Source of the DNA: Eutreptiella sp. 'Long Island Sound 2002'
Taxonomy: Eukaryota; Euglenozoa; Euglenophyceae; Eutreptiales; Eutreptiaceae
NCBI GenBank assembly: GCA_964036045.1
Contig: OZ038390.1
Coordinates: 41,176,525-41,240,524 of the forward strand
Length of the DNA stretch: 64,000 nt
Direction: 5' to 3'
Under the pieces are notes generated by a model, which saw only the letters and a program-made list of their open reading frames with translations, ran no database searches and was not told where the DNA came from. Position 1 is the first letter of the stretch. Every line of letters begins with the position of its first letter. This document shows positions 33,415 through 47,161 of the stretch, piece by piece. A program made the translations under genes and the position numbers.

Positions 33415-36075
33415 GTGAGTGCCTCGTCGTGTCTGTTGTAGATCTGTTGCCACAGTCATCGTGTCCTATGTTTTATTGCGTTGCGCAGACCCGCAGCACC
33501 ACTTTCGTGAGTTTATTTCTTTGGTCGCTGTTGCAATGCCTTGTTTTGCATGTAGCATACCCCCACCTCCTTGTCTGCGTACGGCAACCCCGTCTGACCG
33601 TCGTTTACTTGATGGTGATCAAGAAGGCGAGACGAATGCTTGTGAGCGGTTTGTCAGGGGCAAGAGGGGCCTGGCCGGGCCTAGGCAGCGCTGTTTCTCC
33701 CCGCACCACTCTGCTGAGGCCTGCAACCCACGTCTGTTTGTGTCAATGCGGCCTTGAGGCCCAAATCCCCAGACCCCAAGAACCGCTTTGCCTGTGGGTT
33801 GTGCATGAGCACCGCCTTGTCTGGACATGCGTTCTTGGGATTCCCATCCCAAGAACGTGGGGAGGGGGGGTGGGGGCATGGGAAGCCTGCAGACAGCCGC
33901 AGCGTTGCGGCAAGCCTTTGCCCTGTGCTGCAGGCTCCAGGCCGGTGGGTATTCTCAGTCAATGTACCATCTGCACGCCGCAGGACCCCAGTAAATGTAA
34001 ACACCCCGGAAAGGCAGGCCTGCCAGACAAGCAATACCACCAGGTACTCCCATTCCGCAGGCGCGGCCCCCGTCTGACCGTTGGTTTCTGACTGCAAGTT
34101 TTGGTGGTCCAAAGTATAAGATCACGCGATCATCCGTCGCGCGAACAACTGAGTGCAGACGCGCCTTCCCCGAAAGCGCTGTCAGCCCCCGAACGACGTT
34201 CCCCGACTGCACACACCCATTGGTGCGATGATGGGACTCGGACCCGCATTCTTCTGCGCTGAAACCGCCCCCACAAAGCGGTTTTGGTGGCATTCTGACC
34301 AAACGCCACGCTTCCAGTGCCCCCCCCTTGGGTGACGTGAAGTGTGAGGACCAGCAAACCTGTGGCGACGTGGAGGCGTGTGATGGCCTTGTCTTGCACG
34401 GGATGCCCCCCTTACCGTTGTTTTCCCTGACCTTGGCCCGTTTCCGTTGGCGGGAGCGGGAGCGCGGGGGGGGGGGGGGGGGGCAGGGCACCATTCAGAT
34501 CTGACCCAAACACCACTGAAAGCTAACAGCACATGCCTCAGCCCAGGCTCGCAGCAACAGTGGCATACGGCACTGCCTTGCAATCAGTCTCGGCTGACGG
34601 CCCACGCGCGTCCTGCCAAGACCCTTGGACCGGTGGGACATGTGCAGCTCGATGACCCACACTTCAGTCATACCACCCCAAACAATCTCCTACAAGTGTA
34701 TCACACCGCATAGTTGGCCATTTGTCTTCGCCTTTGCGGCGCCTCGCCCACCTTGCGCAGCCATCGTATTGCGTCAGCACCACGCCACACCGACAGAAGC
34801 AAGTAGAGAACCAGAGCACAGCGGGTGCTACAATTACCAGCAGACCCGAGAGCCATGTGCCTGGCATGCATACCCCTTCCTCTGGGGTTGCTGCAATGTG
34901 TGCTTCAATGTGTGCTTGGATGCCCCCATCGCCTACTCATGTCTTGTGTTTCCCTGTGTCTCCGATTCCATCCTTTCTGCCTTTTTTCCTCTCATTTCGC
35001 TCAGGGTTGGAAAAGCTTCGGGTACTACGTTCCGGCTTCTGGTTTTTCCCCAGCGAGAAAAAATACCCCAGAGGGCCCAATTGTCTGACCCCTTGTGTGG
35101 CCCATCGCACACACATTTCATATTGCAGGATCTCTCCCGTGCATTTGTGTTTTGATTTACCCCAACTTTTCCATTGTACAGGTGCTCAGGGGTTTCCTTT
35201 GGGGTGACCCAATTTAAAAAAACAGTCGTGAATGCATTCCCTATTCCCTTAAACACTGGGGAGCTCGTCAATCAGGTCCAAACTCTTGATGGGGCCGGTG
35301 TTGTGTTGCGCATCGTCTTGTGCCACTACTGTTGTTGCTATTCTGTTTGACGGAAGGAAGCCGTTGGTGCTGAGCTCCCTCACCTGATATTGCAAGGAAA
35401 CATTTGTGGGCTGTCTTTTCACGGTTTGCGTTATTGTACGTTTGATTGGGGACAATAAATGCTTGTATTCCTTGAGATCAATCAGTTTGCCCCTATGGAA
35501 GTGTGCTAATGATATTTGGTTTGGACCGCTTTATAGCTGCGATGATTTGAGCAAGCATTCATCTCCCAGACATCTCATAAAACTTGGAATCAAGAAGGTT
35601 ATGAGCAAACGTTATGATTAGCTGTTCATGGTCAATGTGTCTTAATTCGTTCGCGTGTGGATCGGTTGAGTTCCAAAAAAAAATTTTAAGTGCTGCGAAA
35701 CTATTGCACCAAACAATTGCCATGTGCTCGAAGGGCCCGATGGTACAGTCCTCATGGATAATTTTGAGGAACATTCTTCTGCGTGCGTTCTACACAGCAC
35801 CACTAGAGGGGGCTGCATCCTGTGATAATGTAATGGAAGCAAGACAAGAATTTATGCCCATGCAGGGGGCGAATGCACACAACGCAGGCAGAGCCTCCCT
35901 AAAAGAAAGCTTTGCGTCCAATACCGCCTATTGAGGGCGCCTCTTTCTTTTTTTTTTCCACGGGCACGCCAGGCAGCGCCTCCTGCTGTTTCCATGTTGT
36001 TCTAGGGAGTTGAAAAATTGCAGGGCAGGAAGGAAGGAAGGGGCTCACACCTCAGTCACCTAGTTGGGATTTGAT
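33415..36075. other. Mostly gene-free stretch
   Basis: The first 250 bases may contain another exon of the gene at 33109. Beyond that are a G run at 34468-34484, a perfect 12-base inverted repeat (TTCTTGGGATTC and CATCCCAAGAA) at 33833-33858, and AT-richer sequence from 35150. No supported gene. Confidence 0.35.
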
Positions 36076-36437
36076 TATTCCCCCAACCCCACCCCTGTCT
36101 TAGCTGCGGTCTTGTGTAAGCTACAGCGGGCGTAGGGACTGCACCAACTTGGGTCCTAATTTAATTCGGTATCAAATGTAGTACAGCCACAAAAGACATG
36201 GTGACAAATTTTCCAGAGTCATACCTTTTTTTTTAGTGTTTGCCCACTTGAACCCACATAGCTTTGATTTTGGGGATATTTGTGCACTATATTCCCCTTT
36301 CTTGCACCAGCTCACCATGTTGGTAGTTGAATGTGGTAGACGCAAGCTACAGCCTTGTCTAAGCTACAGTAGGCGTAGGGACTGTATTAACTCGGGACTT
36401 TTCTGTAGCGTAGACACGGGGGGGGGGGGGGCAGATT
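36076..36437 (+). mobile_element. Family A element, copy 3 (truncated)
   Basis: Retains the left direct repeat (AGCGGGCGTAGGGACTGCA), the leader AGTGTTTGCCCACTTGAACC and CCCCTTTCTTGCACCAGC. It then jumps to the right direct repeat (AGTAGGCGTAGGGACTGTAT) and a run of 14 G. The whole ORF is missing. The left C-rich end (TTCCCCCAACCCCACCCC) is interrupted. It shows that both outer blocks can persist without the middle, as in MITE-like derivatives. Confidence 0.6.
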
Positions 36438-36878
36438 ATGCTGTTCCCTCCTCCACCACCGGGGAGGCGGGCACGAGCATGGGAGACCCTCTGTGTCTCC
36501 TCCACACAGCTTCGTTCCTATCACGCTGCACTTGAACATACCCCCTGGGCTGGTGGGGTATGCTCCACAGTGCTTCCTGGGAGCATCCCAGCATACAGCG
36601 ACAGGCATCTACGGTTGGGATGTAGGGCTCCCATCTTGTGCTAGGTGCCCCACATTGGTGCATAGCATGGTCATCCCAAAGTACCACATCTACATTTGTC
36701 AGCTCCACCCCCATTATCCTCTGGTGGGATGGTGGACAGACCAGATTCTGTGTCACAAGGAGCACGATAGGGGTTGGATCCCCTCACAACGGAGGGGGAA
36801 CGTCGGCGCGCCGGGCATCTTTTGTGACCCGTGCCCCACAGGTGGCATTCTAGGGGGTGCACTAAGGGGGGCGCACTT
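36438..36878. other. Stretch between two mobile elements
   Basis: Contains C/A-rich frames without domains. The text at 36780-36860 (ACGGAGGGGGAACGTC and GACCCGTGCCCCACAGG) may belong to a further mobile element. No gene is supported. Confidence 0.3.
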
Positions 36879-37410
36879 AGCGCAGCGTAGCTTTTTGGGC
36901 GTCTGGATGTACTAGAGACCCATACTTTGAGATACTAGGAGCATCATGGTGACCCCTAGCGTAGGTTTTGACTTCTGATTTTGTCCCCTTTGTTGGGGAC
37001 CCCCGAGGATGCAGGGGTGACGTAGCATTTCCGTCCTCTTTTGGGCCCCAACCTTCCGGTGCTATTGAGGAAACCGGGACAATCTCTAAATCCACGCTTT
37101 GTTGCGTGGCCCCTTGAGTTGGGGTTAGGGACTCGCAATCCACGCTTTGTTGCGTGGCCCCTCGAGTTGGGGTTAGGGACTCACAATCCACGCTTTGTTG
37201 TGTGGCCCCTTGAGTTGGGGTTAGGGACTCACAATACAATACAGATGACAGTTGGAGTTGCTGAATTCACAGATATTGCTTTATTATGCAACGTGCTTTG
37301 TAGGGAAGGTGTGCAGTGCAACGTGGTCTACTTGGGGGGCTTCTCCATGAGAGGGTAAAGCTGGGGCTGAAGTCGGGATAGTTAATAGAAAAGTAGCGCG
37401 CCAGGCGCGC
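36879..37410 (+). mobile_element. Family B dispersed repeat, copy 3
   Basis: Starts AGCGCAGCGTAGC and shares GAGACCCATACTTTGAG and the CATCAT block with copies 1 and 2. It ends at AAGTAGCGCGCCAGGCGCGC, the counterpart of the GC-rich terminal motif. The interior is replaced by a 48-base tandem repeat. More diverged than the other two copies. Confidence 0.5.
37089..37232. repeat. Three 48-base tandem repeats
   Basis: Three near-identical units beginning AATCCACGCTTTGTTGYGTG and ending GGGTTAGGGACTC. The unit is a multiple of three, giving an antisense 16-residue repeat (CESLTPTQGATQQSVD), but no start or splice context supports translation. Confidence 0.9.
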
Positions 37411-37532
37411 GCCGGACAAACATTCCCCCGGACTCCCAATTTGTGCTCATTGCGCCGCATGTTAGTTCTTGCACCCGTTTGTTGTTGCCATATGACCACC
37501 TACATTAGGATTCACGCGGCAATTCATTGCGA

Positions 37533-38774
37533 CTAAGGATTCACCGCCCACTTGATGTCACTTCCCACTAGCTCCAACTCTGGTTGGACCTTCGAGACTA
37601 TGGGGCTGGCACTTTGCAAAAAAAAAACTTCTTCCAATGTACTCCCACAAAACCGGCACGATTTTCTGAGTGCCCCCGATGGTGGGCAAATGCGTGGGGC
37701 ACAGGGATCTGTGGTGTTAAAGCCCATGTAAAGTAGGCAGCGGTCCCGATCCGAGAAGTAAAGATGCACCACAGAGCGTAGTCACAGCAAGCGGCAGAGG
37801 ACTCCAAACGCATCCAAATTCAACAGATTTACGACTATGTGATGAAGGTCAAACTCAAGCAGGGCCCCTATGACATCCATATAAGCTGAGTTGGCAGTAT
37901 GTCCCACAAGTGACAAAACCCGCTGAAACGTGAGACACAACGCTGCCAGACGGTGAGTCACCAGGATACCTGAGAGCACCCAGCAGTGCACATACCTAAA
38001 CGGATAACCGTACGCCCATGACCAAACCAAGCAAAAGTATCACATGCCTTCCCAAAAAGAATGGGGGGCACATAGGACGCATGGCAGAGGAGGTATACCA
38101 ATACAGAATTTCAAATCTCATGCTCATGGAGTCATGCACACCCGCAATAGCACGGGGCACCACCCAATTGACATGATGCACTGATGAGATCCAGTGAGTG
38201 ACTGCCGGGTGTGGCCATAGTAGCAATCGTGGAGCAGCACTCTGCCAGACAGCAAGGAGGAAGCCAGGATCGGATTCATCCAAGACAACAACGTGTGCAG
38301 CAGAAAGCCACTACGCGCAAATGCGTGCCCCATCGGATGACCCCTTCATGATAACTTGTTCATACAACTGAAGATCCGATCGGGGACAGGAATACAGTAC
38401 ATGTAGGAGCTCATGGACTCTATGGGGCACTTGCTTCTCAATGTATGCCTGCACATCCTGAATCTGTCTGCCGTCATGAGTAAAAGCCACTATAGGCTCC
38501 TGCAGACCGGAAATCCACCCTACGCCGGGAGATTGCACAAAGGCCACTTCTTTGGCTGTTTCATCAACGGCATCAAGCACACTGTCAAAAAAATGCCTGT
38601 TAAATGCGAATACAAATGCTTGGGCATATTGGCAGATTGGACTAACTCCCTACACTTTGCTAGAAGGGCCTGCACGAGCGGGCAAGATCCATCATTGCGA
38701 GAAGGGCTGAGAAGTACAATTGGGAGGCAGTGAGATCCACCGATGATCCCGACAATACCGCCGGGCATGTGCAC
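37533..38774 (-). pseudogene. Decayed minus-strand coding region
   Basis: Five consecutive minus-strand frames of 79 to 95 codons have natural protein composition and follow one another with changes of frame and stops. Examples are LLSPSRNDGSCPLVQALLAK (about 38700), ISGLQEPIVAFTHDGRQIQD (about 38500), SDPGFLLAVWQSAAPRLLLW (about 38270), LLEFDLHHIVVNLLNLDAFG (about 37840) and VHLYFSDRDRCLLYMGFNTT (about 37770). That pattern fits one gene of about 400 codons ruined by frameshifts. I do not recognise the family; a transposon-encoded or host protein are both possible. Confidence 0.35.
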
Positions 38775-39383
<609 letters not shown>

Positions 39384-42300
39384 ATGATGCCTATGGGCCA
39401 TTGGGTGTTGTTTGTGGTGATCTGTGCCCCACCGTATGTCTATGGCACAAGCACGAGCACCGGCACCGTGACCCCCAGCCCAACCCCTACAGTGACTTTG
39501 ACACCCACTCCGTCGCCTTCGCCCACAGTGACACTCACCGCCACCCCCAGTGGCACACCCACGCCATCTCCAACTGCCACTCCTTCACAAACGCCCACTC
39601 CCACGACCACTGTGTCGCCAACGCCCAGTCACACACCCACCCCAACACCCAGTATTACACCGTCGTCCACCCCCACCCCCACAGACACGATTACACCGAC
39701 ACCCAGTGGCACACCCACGCCATCTCCAACTGCCACTCCTTCACAAACGCCCACTCCCACGAACACCATGTCGCCAACGCCCAGCCACACACCCACCCCA
39801 ACACCCAGCATTACACCGTCGTCCACCCCCACCCCCACAGACACGATTACACTGACACCCAGTGGCACACCCATGCCATCTCCAACTGCCACTCCTTCAC
39901 AAACGCCCACTCCCACGAATACCATGTCGCCAACGCCCAGCCACACACTCACCCCAACACCCAGCATTACACCGTCGTCCACCCCCACCCCCACAGACAC
40001 GATTACACTGACACCCAGTGGCACACCCACGCCAACATCGTCACTCAGCACTTCACCAAGCCCTAGTCCCACAAGTACATTGTCACCAACATCGACACCC
40101 ACACCTACACCAACATCCACCTCATCACCTACGTCGTCGGCAACACAATCTCCGTCGCCATCACCAACTCCATCTAACACACCCACCCCAACGCCCTCCG
40201 GTACGCATACTGCGACACCAAGTCCGACGCCAACGACTACACCCACACATACAGGTACAGTATCTCCCAGCATAACTCCTAGCCTTTCACCAACCCACAC
40301 CCCCACGACCTCTGCATCACTGACACCCAGCATCACGCAGACAGTCACACCCAGCCCAACACCAACACTGACAGCCACGCCGACACCATCTAACACACCA
40401 TCAAGCACACAATCAACAACACCCTCACACACGCCCTCTCTTACACCAACCCTTTCCCCTACTCCTAGCATAAGCGCTAGCCCCACCCCGACCCCGAGTG
40501 CCACAGAGTCTCCCACTCCAACACCCACATGGACGCCAACAGCTACACTCACAGGCACGCCCACACTGACACCCACGGGTACTCCCACCTCCTCACCCAC
40601 AAGCACGCCTACGCCATCTCCAACAGTCACTCTCACCCCATCACCAACCCCAAGCCCCACGATCACTTTGTCACCAACACCCACACCTACACCCAGCAGC
40701 ACACACACCCCGAGCCCTACTCCCACACCCAGCCCAACACCATCGAGCACACCATCAAGCACACCATCGAGCACACCGTCGAGCACACCATCCAGCACAC
40801 CATCCTCCACACTTTCTCCAAGCCCCAGCCCCAGCCCCAGCCCCAGCCCAAGCACCTCAACGACACCAACCACCACACCAACGCTCTCACATACGCCCAC
40901 ACTTACACCAACAAGTACTCCCACTTTAACACCCACTGGCACGCCGACACGATCCCCAACAGCAACCTCCACATGTTCATCAACCCCCAGTCCATCAATC
41001 ACACCATCATTCACACCCAGCAGCACACCCACGCCCACACCCACACCCACATCCACACTCACCCCGAGCCTTTCTCTCACATCCAGCCCTACTTCCACAC
41101 CCAGCCCAACGCCATCGAGCACACCATCAAGCACACCATCCATCACGCAGTCAAGCACACCATCCAGCACACCATCCTCCACACTTTCTCCAAGCCCCAG
41201 CCCCAGCCCCAGCCCCAGCCCAAGCACCTCAACGACACCAACCACCACACCAACGCTCTCACATACGCCCACGCTTACACCAACAAGTACTCCCACTTTA
41301 ACACCCACCGGCACGCCGACACCATCCCCAACAGCAACGTCCACATCTTCACCAACCCCCAGTCCATCAATCACACCGTCATTGACACCCAGCAGCACAC
41401 CCACAGCCACATGCACACCCAGCCCCACGCCCACACACAGCTTAACCTCATCATCATCCCCCACACCATCACCAACACCATCGACGACACTGTCACCCAC
41501 GCCCTCTCCGACCCCAAGCCCTACACTCAGCCCAACGTCGAGCCCTACTTCTAGTGCTACGCCCAGTGTCACAGCAACACTGACACCAACGTTCACAGAC
41601 ACACCCACCCCTACATCCACTGGCTCAGCTACACCAACACCCACAATTACACCAACACCATCTCCAACAGCAACCTCCACTCCTTCACCCTCCCCTACTC
41701 CCACTGCTACTCCGTCATTGACGCCCACGTCAACACCCAGCAACACACCTACACCTACACCCACGCTTACACCCAGCTTAACATCTACGCCATCACCATC
41801 ACCATCACCATCAGCCTCACCTTCACCCACGCCATCAAGTACACTATCGACCTCCCCCTCCTCTACACCAAGTCTCACACCAAGTTTCACACCAAGCTGC
41901 ACATCCACCATGACACCTACCGGCACACCTTCGCCTTCAGCCTCACCATCGTCAACACCCTCACCAACCCCATCAAGCACGCTGTCATACACCCCCTCTC
42001 TGACACCGTCCCAAACATCTACCCTGACACCAAGCCCTACATCCACTTCCACATGCAGCCTCACACCGACGCCCACACCGACGTCCACACCAACGTTGAC
42101 GCCCACACCCACAGTGACACCCACAGTGACATTAACAGACACACCAACACCATCCCCAACAGCAACTTCCACTTTATCACCAACCCCAAGTCCTACCATC
42201 ACTTCTTCTCCAACACCGTCCCAAACGCCCAGCAGCACACCCACGCCTAGCTCCACGCCCACACCCAGCGTTACACCGTCGCCATCGCCATCACTGACAT

Positions 42301-45300
42301 TATCAACAACCCCATCGCCAACGCCATCACTAACACTGTCATACACGCCATCTCCTTCGCCTTCCTCTACGCCTAGCCCAACACCGAGCGCTACACCTAC
42401 GCTGACGCCAAGCGTCACCCTGTCCCCCACAGCGACACCCACACACACATTCACACCTACACCCTCAGGCACCCCAACCCCCAGCCCCACAGCTACACCT
42501 ACAGCTTCTCCAACAACGACACCCACCACTTCGCCAACACTAAGTGCCACAATGACGCCGTCACTAACGCCCAGTAGCACACCCACACCAACATCTAGCC
42601 CTACCCTTACTGCCACCCCCAGCGTATCGCCATCGCCAACACCATCATTATCACCGACACCAACACCTACAGGCACACCCTCAAGTACACTGTCGTACAC
42701 GCCATCTCCTACTACCTCATCCACGCCCACTTCAACACCCACCGCAACACCCACACCCACAGTGAGTGTCACACCCTCTCCCACACCAACACTCACGGAC
42801 TCATCCACAGGCACGCCCACAGGCACACCAACACTGACATCCTCACTAACACCAACATCATCTCCAACACCCACCCCCACCACTTCACCAACACTGAGCC
42901 TCACGACGACACCTTCGTCAACACCAAGCAACACGCCCAGCAATACACCTAGCGGCACACCAACCCCGACACCAACGTGCACTCTGTCCCCCACCCCTAC
43001 ACCCACGCCGAGTGTAACACTGACACTGACCCTCAGCAATACGCCAACTCCGACTCACACAAGTACACCTTCATCCACACCTAGCAGTACACCCAGCAGC
43101 ACACCTAGCGGTACGCCCAGCAGCACACCCAGCTTTACACCAACGCCAACACCATCAAGCACGGCATCGGGCACGATATCAGATACACCATCGAGCACAC
43201 CAACCCCTACACCGAGCAGCACCCCGACCTTTACACCAACCCCTACGCCTACTTCCACACCTACCCCTACATGTAGTGTCACTCCATCCCCTACAGGCAC
43301 ACCAACAGGCTCACCCACTGGCTCACCCACAGGCTCACCCACACCCACTTTAACCCCTCTTTTAACGCCTTCTCCAACAGCAACGCCCAGTCCTTCACTG
43401 ACTCCGAGCTCCACGCCTACACCATCATCAACACTAAGCAGCACTCCCACAAGCACACCCACGAGTACGCCCACAAGCACACCAAGCTTTACCCCGACAC
43501 CATCCCCATCAAGCACACCATCAAGCACACCATCAGGCACACCATCAGGCACACCGTCAGCTACACCCTCTGTGACACCATCCAGCACACCCACCCCTAC
43601 ACCCTCCTCGTCACTCACGCCATCGCCCAGTGGTACGGTATCCCCATCCTCCACGCCGACGCCCTCACCCACACCCTCACCTACACTCACACCTACTTCC
43701 ACTCCAACGGAAAGCCAGACTCCCTCTCCAACCCCGACATTAACATCGACACCAACACCAACAGAAACACTGACACCGTCGCACACACCGACGCCATCTC
43801 CCACGGCAACATCCTCTTGTTCACCAACGCCCAGCCCAACAGACACGCCGTCACCCACGCCCAGCAGCACGCCCACCATCACACCAAGCCCTACCCCAAC
43901 ATGCACTTCATCTCTGACCCCAACTGCCACGCCTTCTTCAACACCAACGGGGAGCAGCACGTGCTCACCTTCACCCACTCCTACTTTTACAACCTCATGC
44001 ACGAGCACTCCCTCACCAAGCCCCACGCCAACATGCACTCCATCTGCCACACCGACACTCACACACACTGTGACCCCCACACTGACACCATCAAGCACGA
44101 CATCTGGCACACCGTCAAGTACTGCGTCGCCCACACCATCGATCACATCCAGTACAACAATGTCCTCTACACCAACCTCCTCGCCCACACAGACACCAAC
44201 ACCTTCACACACGTCCACTGCGTCCCCGACAGCATCGCCCAGCTGCACACCTACAGGTACACCCACAGACACACCCTCAGGCTCACCGACAGGCACCCCT
44301 TCACCATCCATTTCTTCCACTCCAACTCCTTCGTTCACGACAAGCGTGACACCGACGCCCACATGTAGCACCACTGCATCCCCCACAACAACACCTAGCT
44401 GGACACCTTCATGCTCACCTACGAACACACCCTCACTGACACCCACATCAACACCTACTTCATCTTATTCTGCCACCCCATCTTTTTCCCCTAGCGCCAG
44501 TCCCACAATCACCCCTTCACCAACACCCAGCAGCACACCCAGCAGCACGTTGACAGGCACACCGTCAGGAACGCCATCGAATACCCCCACCAGCACAGCC
44601 TCTGGTACACCGTCCCCCACACCATCAATAACGCCAACGCTAACGCCTACACCCACACCTACACATACCCCCACGCCATCTTTCACATCAACCCCAACCC
44701 CATCTGCTACAGGGACTCAGTCCTCTTCGACAACCAAGACCCCAACAGCCACCCCTTCATCATCTCCATCCGGTACACCAAGCGTCACACCAAGCTGTAC
44801 CCCTACGTGTTCCCCATCCGCAACCCCCTCACCAACATCCACATTGACCTCAACCCCGACTGGCACATGCACACCCTCGTCCAGTCCCAGTAGCACACTA
44901 AGCAACACTCACACACCGTCACCAACTCCCACAGGGACATGCACACCGTCCAGCACACCCACATCCACACGCACTGTGACGCCTACGCTGACGTCATCTG
45001 GCACACCGTCGAGTACAGTGTCAAACACACCATCAAACACACCCTCGTACACGAGCACCCCCACGCCATCTTGTTCATTCACTTGCACAGCAACGAGCAC
45101 ACCCACGCCATCTTTCACCTCCACGCCAACGCCCAGCCCATCTGGCACACCCACGTGTACACTCAGCTCGTCGCCAACCCCAACTCCAACAGTCTCAGCG
45201 TCGGACTCTCCAACGCAGACGCCGAGTTTGTCACAGTCTCCAACGCCAAGCTTCACTGCTACAGTGACGCCATCGTGCACAGCTTCACGCACACCGTCTT

Positions 45301-47161
45301 CTACACCTTCCGGCTCTCCCACCACAACACCCACATCGTCACCGAGCTCCACCACAACTGCATCACCCACCCACACGCTGACTCATACAACGACCGCCAC
45401 GTGCTCAGGAACGTCCACAGGCACATGTACATCATCCGGCACCCAGACCTCCACAAATACCCTGACGTCAACAGCAACACCGAGCGCCACCTCCACGTGT
45501 TCGCTAACGCCGACCCCATCCGGCACCCCAACACACTCCCTGAGCCCGACATCCTCATTTACCGCGTCGTCCACACCATCAGCCACGCCGTCCACCACAG
45601 TCACGCCCACAACTACACACACCGGTACCGCGTCCTGGACGTGCTCATACACGCTTACAGCAAGCCTCACCGAAACCCCTACATCGTCCGTCACCGACAC
45701 CGTCACCCTCACACCCACCACCTCCCCAACATTGACCTTCACATGCACCGGCACCACATCTCGCACTACAACCGCAACGATGTCTGCTACGCATTCACCG
45801 ACGCTTACTGCCTCTTCCTCACACACGTACAGCCCTAGTGCCACCCCGACTAGTTCACAAACCCCCTCGGAGACACTTACCATGACCAGCACTGGCACTC
45901 GCACGCCCACACCTTCTTCCACCTCCACAGCCACTGGCACCCCCTCAGGCACCCCATCATGCACCGTGACTCCCACGGTCAGCACCTCCTCGACTGCCAC
46001 CCACAGCCACAGCCCTACCCTAACAGGCAGCCCCACACGAACTTGGACTCAAACCCCAAGTGCGACTGCCAGCCCCACGTCCAGTCCCACGCCCACGCCC
46101 ACACGAAGCCCGACACTTAGCCCCACAAGTACCGCAACCTCTTCGACATCCCCCACCGCGACTCCCACCGGCACAATGACCAGGAGCCCCTCGCGCACCC
46201 ACACTGTCACAGCCAGTGCTACGCGCACAGCCACTGCAAGCTCAACTCCATCCCCAACACCCACACCCACACCCACACCCACACCCACACCCACGCCAAC
46301 ACCTACGCCCACCACATCGTGCACCTGCACCTTGACACATGGCGTGACGTTCTCCTCCACGTCATCTCTGAGTGTTCCCTTTTCCACTTTTGGAACTATC
46401 TCAGCCTCAGCCTCGGCGACAGACACACTCACCAGGTCCTCAAGCATCACCTCAACACAGTCCGGGCTCCATATCTTGACAGCAACCCGTAGCTTCTCAT
46501 GGGAGCAGCACCGCAGCTTGTCTGGCACTTTATCCCCTTCTGCATCCGGCAGCCCGCCTTCGCTCACTCTCACCCCAACACGCGCCCAACTGCCCACCCC
46601 CAGCCTGTCCCCAACTGCCACAGCTTCGCTGACGGTCACCCCAACCTCAACAGCCACCCTCACAGCGGGGCACCTGCCCTCTGCCACGCTCTCAAACCCC
46701 CAGCCCCCGACTTCGTCCATCAGCCTGGGCCGGACTACGACACGCTCAATCTCCCCACCCGCCACCAACTCCTACACCGGTAGCCGCACGCCAACCCCGA
46801 GGGGATCGACGACCTGGAGCTCGACCCAGACTGCCTCGTGCTCCCGTACGCTGTCACAAAGGTCTCGTACTGCAACACCGACGGACACCGTCAGCAGCTC
46901 AGCATCCGCAGCTTCTACCCGGAGTGCCACGGAGGACGTGTCATGGTCGCAGTCCTATTACGCAAGCCCCACGGGGTCGTTCTCATGGACGGCGCCAGGC
47001 ACAGAGAGCCGCACGCAGCCGCTCGTGGGGACGGTCACGCTGACTGCGAGCACACGCAGTACGACGCAGACTGTGACGGAAAGGGAGACGCCGGCAGTGT
47101 CACCACCGGCCACGCAGTCCGCGACCTCATCGCAGACCGCCGCGGCGACACGGAGTAGCGG
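39384..47161 (+). CDS. Mucin-REJ gene, exon 1 (signal peptide and mucin domain)
   Basis: A 7778-base exon. After the signal peptide (residues 1-21) nearly every second residue is Thr, alternating with Pro and Ser (TPTPSPTPS type). Cys residues are rare until the end. From about 46320 the sequence is less regular ([17 protein letters not shown]) and includes Leu, Phe and Arg, so it may fold. The donor CGG-GTCCTG is in phase 2. Reading on to 47546 adds residues with no Thr/Ser bias, hence the choice of donor. ATG 39384 is followed by another ATG; both give the same signal peptide. Confidence 0.75.

Noticed and set aside
37089-37232. CRISPR-like array
   Set aside because: The repeats are directly adjacent with no spacers, and the host is eukaryotic.
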